Shown here piece after piece: positions 6,610 to 9,827 of a DNA stretch of 9,827 nucleotides. Both the position numbers and the translations under genes were made by a program. Position 1 is the stretch's first letter. Each line of letters starts with the position of its first letter. The notes beneath the pieces are model-generated. The model did no database searches. It had not been told where the DNA came from and worked only from the letters and a program-made list of their open reading frames with translations. Origin of the DNA: JBOGWY01 sp050694015 (GTDB taxonomy: Bacteria > Actinomycetota > CADDZG01 > WHSQ01); assembly GCA_050694015.1 (NCBI GenBank), contig JBOGWY010000314.1:1-9827 (forward strand), in the 5' to 3' direction.

Positions 6610-8904
6610 ATGGCCACAACTACGGTCCGGAACGGAGTGGTTCGAGTGAGGTCACGCATCGAGCGTCGCCTCATCGCGGTGGCGGCTCTGATCGCCCTGG
6701 TCGCGGCGATATCCGCGGCCCCGGCCGCCGCGGCCGTCGCGCCTCAGCTCGGCGTCGGCCAGGGCAGCACCGACAACTCGGTGTACTACGTCGACTGGAG
6801 GTCGGCCAACGCGGCGAACGGGACAGCCTCGGGCCTGATCAACCTGCCGGATGGCACGAGCGTCGGCGTCACATTCGCCGCCGTCTTCGCCGATGGCTCA
6901 CCCGGCTCGATGGCGTTCGCGCAGACGGGTTGCGGGACCAACTTCTGGAACCCCTCCTCTCCCTACATCAGCCCGGAGGTCCCGAACGCGCCGCCGGGCT
7001 GCGACATGCTCGCCCTACGGGGAGGCCAGAACCAGATCTACCGGCTCACACTCTCCGAGGCGATCCGGGATCCTCTTATGGCCATCGTCAGCCTTGGCGC
7101 CAACGGGACCAGCACGACATACGACTTCGACTCGCCGTTCACCATCGTCAGCCAAGGACGGGGATTCTTCGGCGGAGATTCGACGAGGCTCCAACAGCTC
7201 CCCGGTGACGTTCTCATGGGCACCGAGGGCCATGGCACCATCCGCTTCCTCGGCACCTTCAGTACCTTCTCGTGGACGGTGCCCACGCCCGAGTTCTGGC
7301 ACGGTTACACGTTCGGGATCCGCACGACCGAGGCGCTCGCGCAACCGGTCACGGTGAACGAGGGCGGGGTCGCGACGAACAGCGGCACCTGGAGCGGCGA
7401 GGACGTGTCGCTCAGCGCATCGGTGGGCGACGTCACGAAGAACGCGGACGGCACCTGGGACTGGTCGCTGCTCACGGCGGACGGTCCGACGGAGAGCCAG
7501 AATGTCACGATCACCGCGACGAACGCCTTCGGCAGGACGAGCCGCAGCTTCGACCTCGTAGTCGAGAACGTCGTACCCGCGGCCACGCTTACCAACAACG
7601 GCCCAGCCGTCGAGGGCGCACCGCTACACGTCTCGTTCTCGGGCCAGGCCGATCCGTCGAGCACGGACACCGCCGCCGGCCTCCGCTACGCGTTCGCGTG
7701 CGACGGCGGCTCGCTCGACGGGACGACCTACGCGGCCGCGAGCTTTGATGCGTTCGCCGAATGCACGTACCCCACGTCCGGCGACGCAACTGTCCGCGCT
7801 CGCATCATCGACAAAGACGGTGGCTTCACCGAGCGCACGACGACGACGACGATCCAGCCTGCACGCAACTCCGCGCCCCTCGTGATCCTGAGCGGCCCGA
7901 ACGCGGCCGATGAGGGCCAGACCAAGCACTACACCTACGACACGACGGATGTGGATTCGTCGTCATTCACGCACGCTGTCGGTTGCGGCGCGAGCGGTAC
8001 CGTGGAAGCGGGAACGGACGTCTTCGACACCACGACCGGCGACGGCAGCTTCAGCTGCTCGTTTTCTGATGACGACCCGACGGTTGCCTCATCGGATCCG
8101 AGCACGGTCGGCGTCACCGTCGACGACGATAGCGGGGGCTCCGACACCGACTCGATCGTCGTGACCGTCAGCAATGTGAACCCGGTCGCGACGATCACCG
8201 CGCCGGGACCCGACTCCCTGCACTCTGTGACCACCGCGGTCAACCTCTCGGCCACGTTCACCGACGCCGGGAACAACGACGCCCACACGTGCTCGATCGA
8301 CTGGGGCGATGGCAGCGCGGCCACTGCTGGGACGCTCGACCAGGGAGCGGACACCTGCACCGCGAGCCACGCGTACGCCGCCGCCGGCCTCTACACCATC
8401 TCCGCGACCGTGACCGACGATGACACCGGATACGACACGGAAACCGTCGGCATCGTGGTCTACGACCCCTCGGCCGGTTTCGTCACCGGTGGCGGCTGGA
8501 TCGACTCGCCTTCCGGCGCCTATACCCCCGGCGACTCGACCGACCCTGACGTCACCGGCAAGGCCACCTTCGGCTTCATCTCCAAGTACCACAAGGGGGC
8601 GAGCGTCCCCAGCGGCCAGACCGAGTTCAGGTTCGAGGCCGCGGGGCTGAGGTTCCACTCCTCGACCTACGACTGGCTGGTGGTGTCGGGACCCAAGGCC
8701 CAGTTCAAGGGCTCCGGCGCGGTCAACGGCGTAACCGGCTACGGATTCCTCCTCACCGTCACCGACGGGCAGGTGACTGGAGGCGGAGGGATCGACAGGT
8801 TCCGCATGAAGATCTGGGAGATCGCTTCGGACGACGTGGTCTACGACAACGGCGCTGCCGAATCCGCTCTCGGCGGCGGCCAAATCATGATCCATACGAA
8901 GTAG
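6610..8904 (+). CDS. Exported multidomain Ig/PKD protein with post-COAP-1-like C-terminus
   Basis: 764 residues; the start is set by GGGAGGA 6 bases before ATG. Signal peptide about 1-42: Arg-rich n-region (RVRSRIERR), then a hydrophobic core and APAAAA cleavage region. Residues about 45-240 form a beta-rich domain I cannot name with confidence, with YYVDWRS, FWNPSSPYISPEVPNAPP and EFWHGYTFGI. An Ig-like segment without Cys follows (about 243-322). Then come three Ig/PKD-like modules: about 323-417, 420-523 and 524-618. The last is a clear PKD domain (IDWGDGSA, SHAYAAAGLYTISATVTDDDTG). Residues about 622-764 (FVTGGGWIDSPSGAY, KATFGFISKYHKG, MKIWEI, GGQIMIHTK) match the post-COAP-1 domain as I recall it from secreted actinobacterial proteins. 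No LPXTG motif or C-terminal membrane anchor is present, so it is probably secreted or held non-covalently. A likely adhesion or structural role is inferred. It is followed by a collagen-like gene on the same strand. Confidence 0.88.
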   Translation: MATTTVRNGVVRVRSRIERRLIAVAALIALVAAISAAPAAAAVAPQLGVGQGSTDNSVYYVDWRSANAANGTASGLINLPDGTSVGVTFAAVFADGSPGSMAFAQTGCGTNFWNPSSPYISPEVPNAPPGCDMLALRGGQNQIYRLTLSEAIRDPLMAIVSLGANGTSTTYDFDSPFTIVSQGRGFFGGDSTRLQQLPGDVLMGTEGHGTIRFLGTFSTFSWTVPTPEFWHGYTFGIRTTEALAQPVTVNEGGVATNSGTWSGEDVSLSASVGDVTKNADGTWDWSLLTADGPTESQNVTITATNAFGRTSRSFDLVVENVVPAATLTNNGPAVEGAPLHVSFSGQADPSSTDTAAGLRYAFACDGGSLDGTTYAAASFDAFAECTYPTSGDATVRARIIDKDGGFTERTTTTTIQPARNSAPLVILSGPNAADEGQTKHYTYDTTDVDSSSFTHAVGCGASGTVEAGTDVFDTTTGDGSFSCSFSDDDPTVASSDPSTVGVTVDDDSGGSDTDSIVVTVSNVNPVATITAPGPDSLHSVTTAVNLSATFTDAGNNDAHTCSIDWGDGSAATAGTLDQGADTCTASHAYAAAGLYTISATVTDDDTGYDTETVGIVVYDPSAGFVTGGGWIDSPSGAYTPGDSTDPDVTGKATFGFISKYHKGASVPSGQTEFRFEAAGLRFHSSTYDWLVVSGPKAQFKGSGAVNGVTGYGFLLTVTDGQVTGGGGIDRFRMKIWEIASDDVVYDNGAAESALGGGQIMIHTK
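7837..7851 (+). repeat. ACG x5 trinucleotide run in the PKD protein gene
   Basis: Five tandem ACG codons encode Thr410-Thr414 at the end of one Ig-like module, in a Thr-rich linker. Slippage would keep the frame and only change linker length. Confidence 0.6.
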
Positions 8905-8925
8905 CGGCCTGACTCCCACACCAAG

Positions 8926-8944
8926 ACTCGAGGGCCGATCGAGT
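8926..8944 (+). terminator. Small hairpin after the PKD protein gene, weak terminator candidate
   Basis: ACTCGA (8926-8931) and TCGAGT (8939-8944) form a perfect 6-base-pair stem with a 7-base loop, 21 bases after the PKD stop codon. There is no T-run after it, so a rho-independent terminator is doubtful. It may instead be a message-end or processing structure. Confidence 0.3.
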
Positions 8945-8946
8945 TC

Positions 8947-8964
8947 CCGCTGGTCTATCAGCGG
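8947..8964 (+). other. Second hairpin, just upstream of the collagen-like gene
   Basis: CCGCTG (8947-8952) and CAGCGG (8959-8964) form a perfect 6-base-pair stem with loop GTCTAT, only 2 bases after the preceding hairpin and 18 bases before the Shine-Dalgarno of the next gene. It could act in partial termination or in the 5' leader of the collagen-like message. Confidence 0.3.
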
Positions 8965-8982
8965 CTACGCACTCGTCATGAA

Positions 8983-8990
8983 GAAGGAGG
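8983..8990 (+). promoter_or_regulatory. Ribosome binding site for the upstream start of the collagen-like gene
   Basis: GAAGGAGG lies 7 bases before ATG 8998 and is one of the best Shine-Dalgarno sites in the window. It supports starting the gene there. A GTG at 8995 in the same frame is 4 bases from the site and less likely. Confidence 0.65.
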
Positions 8991-8997
8991 AGACGTG

Positions 8998-9827
8998 ATG
9001 TTCAAAGGAAAAGCCCGCCGCAACCAACGATCTGCATCGCGCCAGTCGCTTCAAGAGACCGAGGAGGCTTCCGTGTCCAAGCTCCGCTCTTACATCAGTC
9101 GCACGTCACCTGCGATGGTGGTCGCGGCGGCCACTTTGTTGCTCGTCGGGGGCGTCGGCTATGCCGCCATCCCGAACTCGGAGACCGCCGAGATCAGCGG
9201 CTGCTACGAGAACCGCACGGGTTTCTTGCGCGTGATCGACACCGAGGCGGATAAGGCGTGCACGCGCTGGGAGATCGCGATCAGCTGGAACCAGGAAGGC
9301 CCCGAGGGCATCCAAGGGCTCCCGGGTCTCCAGGGCGAGGCCGGGACCGATGGCACTAACGGCACTAACGGCATCGACGGCATCGACGGCATCGACGGCA
9401 AGACGATCCTGAACGGAAGTGGGACCCCCGATGGTGGCCTCGGCACTGTCGGCGACTTCTACCTCGATACGACGACCCCGACGCTCTTCGGTCCCAAGAC
9501 GGCGACCGGATGGGGCACGGCGATCCCGCTCGTCGGTCCGGCAGGAGCGAACGGCACCAACGGAGCCGACGGGGCCGACGGATTGCCCGGAGAGCCGGGG
9601 GCCGACGGGACGGACGGGACCGACGGCACGACGATCCGCAACGGGACTAATGATCCCGATGTCTCGCTCGGCACGTTCGGCGACTTCTATCTCAATACCA
9701 CCTCCTCGGCTCTGTTCGGGCCGAAAACCATCATTGGGTGGGGCGCGGGAACCTCGCTCGTGGGCCCCGCAGGGGCCGACGGTGTCGACGGAGCGCCGGG
9801 GACCGACGGTATCGACGGTATCGACGG
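8998..9827 (+). CDS. Collagen-like (Gly-X-Y) exported or membrane-anchored protein, C-terminus cut by window edge
   Basis: 276 full codons from ATG 8998, open to the right edge. Residues 1-25 are a basic, polar extension. SPAMVVAAATLLLVGGVGYAAIPN (about 37-60) is one hydrophobic segment, typical of actinobacterial proteins of this kind, and acts as signal peptide or anchor. A small Cys-containing domain follows (SGCYENRTGFLRVID at 67-81, Cys69 and Cys88, ISWNQEGPEG), a known lead-in to collagen-like tracts. Gly-X-Y triplets begin at Gly101, rich in GTN, GID, GAD and GTD. They are interrupted by a globular module (GDFYLDTT, LFGPKT, GWG) that repeats every 76 residues. Such proteins form triple-helical surface fibres; that role is inferred. 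A second start, GTG 9073 (residue 26), also has a good ribosome site and would give the shorter N-terminus usual in the family. It lies 93 bases after the PKD gene and may share its transcript. Confidence 0.85.
   Translation, partial: MFKGKARRNQRSASRQSLQETEEASVSKLRSYISRTSPAMVVAAATLLLVGGVGYAAIPNSETAEISGCYENRTGFLRVIDTEADKACTRWEIAISWNQEGPEGIQGLPGLQGEAGTDGTNGTNGIDGIDGIDGKTILNGSGTPDGGLGTVGDFYLDTTTPTLFGPKTATGWGTAIPLVGPAGANGTNGADGADGLPGEPGADGTDGTDGTTIRNGTNDPDVSLGTFGDFYLNTTSSALFGPKTIIGWGAGTSLVGPAGADGVDGAPGTDGIDGID
9061..9067 (+). promoter_or_regulatory. Internal ribosome binding site for an alternative collagen-like gene start
   Basis: GAGGAGG lies 5 bases before GTG 9073, inside the reading frame of the collagen-like gene. 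Starting here gives SKLRSYISRTSPAMVV at the N-terminus, which fits the usual short n-region of related proteins. Both starts are credible. Confidence 0.45.
9355..9399 (+). repeat. 9-base tandem repeats encoding Gly-X-Y triplets
   Basis: Two copies of ACTAACGGC (9355-9372) are followed by three exact copies of ATCGACGGC (9373-9399), encoding TNG and IDG triplets. The same IDG unit, spelled with GGT, starts again at the right edge. In-frame copy-number change by slippage is possible. Confidence 0.85.
9400..9827 (+). repeat. 228-base tandem module in the collagen-like gene (one full, one partial copy)
   Basis: Unit 1 spans 9400-9627 and unit 2 starts at 9628, exactly 228 bases (76 codons) later, and runs off the edge after 200 bases. 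In the first 50 residues, 32 are identical by eye count; the shared core includes GDFYL, TT, LFGPKT, GWG and LVGPAGA. Each unit has a globular part of about 43 residues followed by Gly-X-Y triplets. The next unit is expected near 9856. Confidence 0.8.

Noticed and set aside
7082..7153. CCATCGTCAGCC occurring twice, 60 bases apart
   Set aside because: Both copies encode AIVS/TIVS beta strands in the same coding frame; nothing else is repeated around them.
8089..8919. 276-codon minus-strand frame opposite the PKD gene
   Set aside because: Gly/Val/Arg-rich shadow of the PKD and post-COAP-1 coding frame.
9355..9827. CRISPR-like regular repeats
   Set aside because: The repeats are in-frame Gly-X-Y codons of a collagen-like protein with no unique spacers and no cas genes.

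Overview
The window is GC-rich, densely coding DNA that looks like an actinomycete (Actinomycetota) chromosome. The evidence is strong G/C third-position bias, purine-rich Shine-Dalgarno sites, a large LAL-type LuxR regulator, a DUF6351-like secreted protein, a PKD/post-COAP-1-type exported protein and a collagen-like protein with an N-terminus typical of that phylum. The genus cannot be named. I see no tRNA, rRNA, CRISPR array, transposase, integrase or attachment site.

Layout. (1) Positions 1-1658, minus strand: N-terminal 552 codons of a secreted DUF6351-type putative hydrolase; its C-terminus lies beyond the left edge. (2) 1659-1804: divergent intergenic region. (3) 1805-3340, plus strand: secreted LVIVD-repeat beta-propeller-like protein. 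It converges, with a 15-base gap, on (4) a small minus-strand gene (3356-3580) that encodes little more than a LuxR/GerE-type helix-turn-helix. (5) 3626-6364, minus strand: a complete 912-residue LAL/LuxR ATPase regulator directly upstream of the small HTH gene. (6) 6365-6609: divergent intergenic region with a GTCAAACGG direct repeat. (7) 6610-8904, plus strand: 764-residue exported multidomain Ig/PKD protein ending in a post-COAP-1-like domain. (8) 8905-8997: spacer with two small hairpins. (9) 8998 to the right edge, plus strand: membrane-anchored or exported collagen-like protein with Gly-X-Y tracts and a 76-residue repeating module.

Functionally, four exported or cell-surface proteins flank a two-gene regulatory unit. 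A reasonable inference, not proven by sequence, is that the LAL regulator and its small HTH partner control one or more of the surface genes, most likely the divergent PKD gene and possibly the collagen-like gene after it. The most unusual arrangement is that the small HTH gene is in the same reading frame as the LAL regulator. Only the LAL amber stop and 15 sense codons separate them, so readthrough would give a regulator with two tandem HTH domains.
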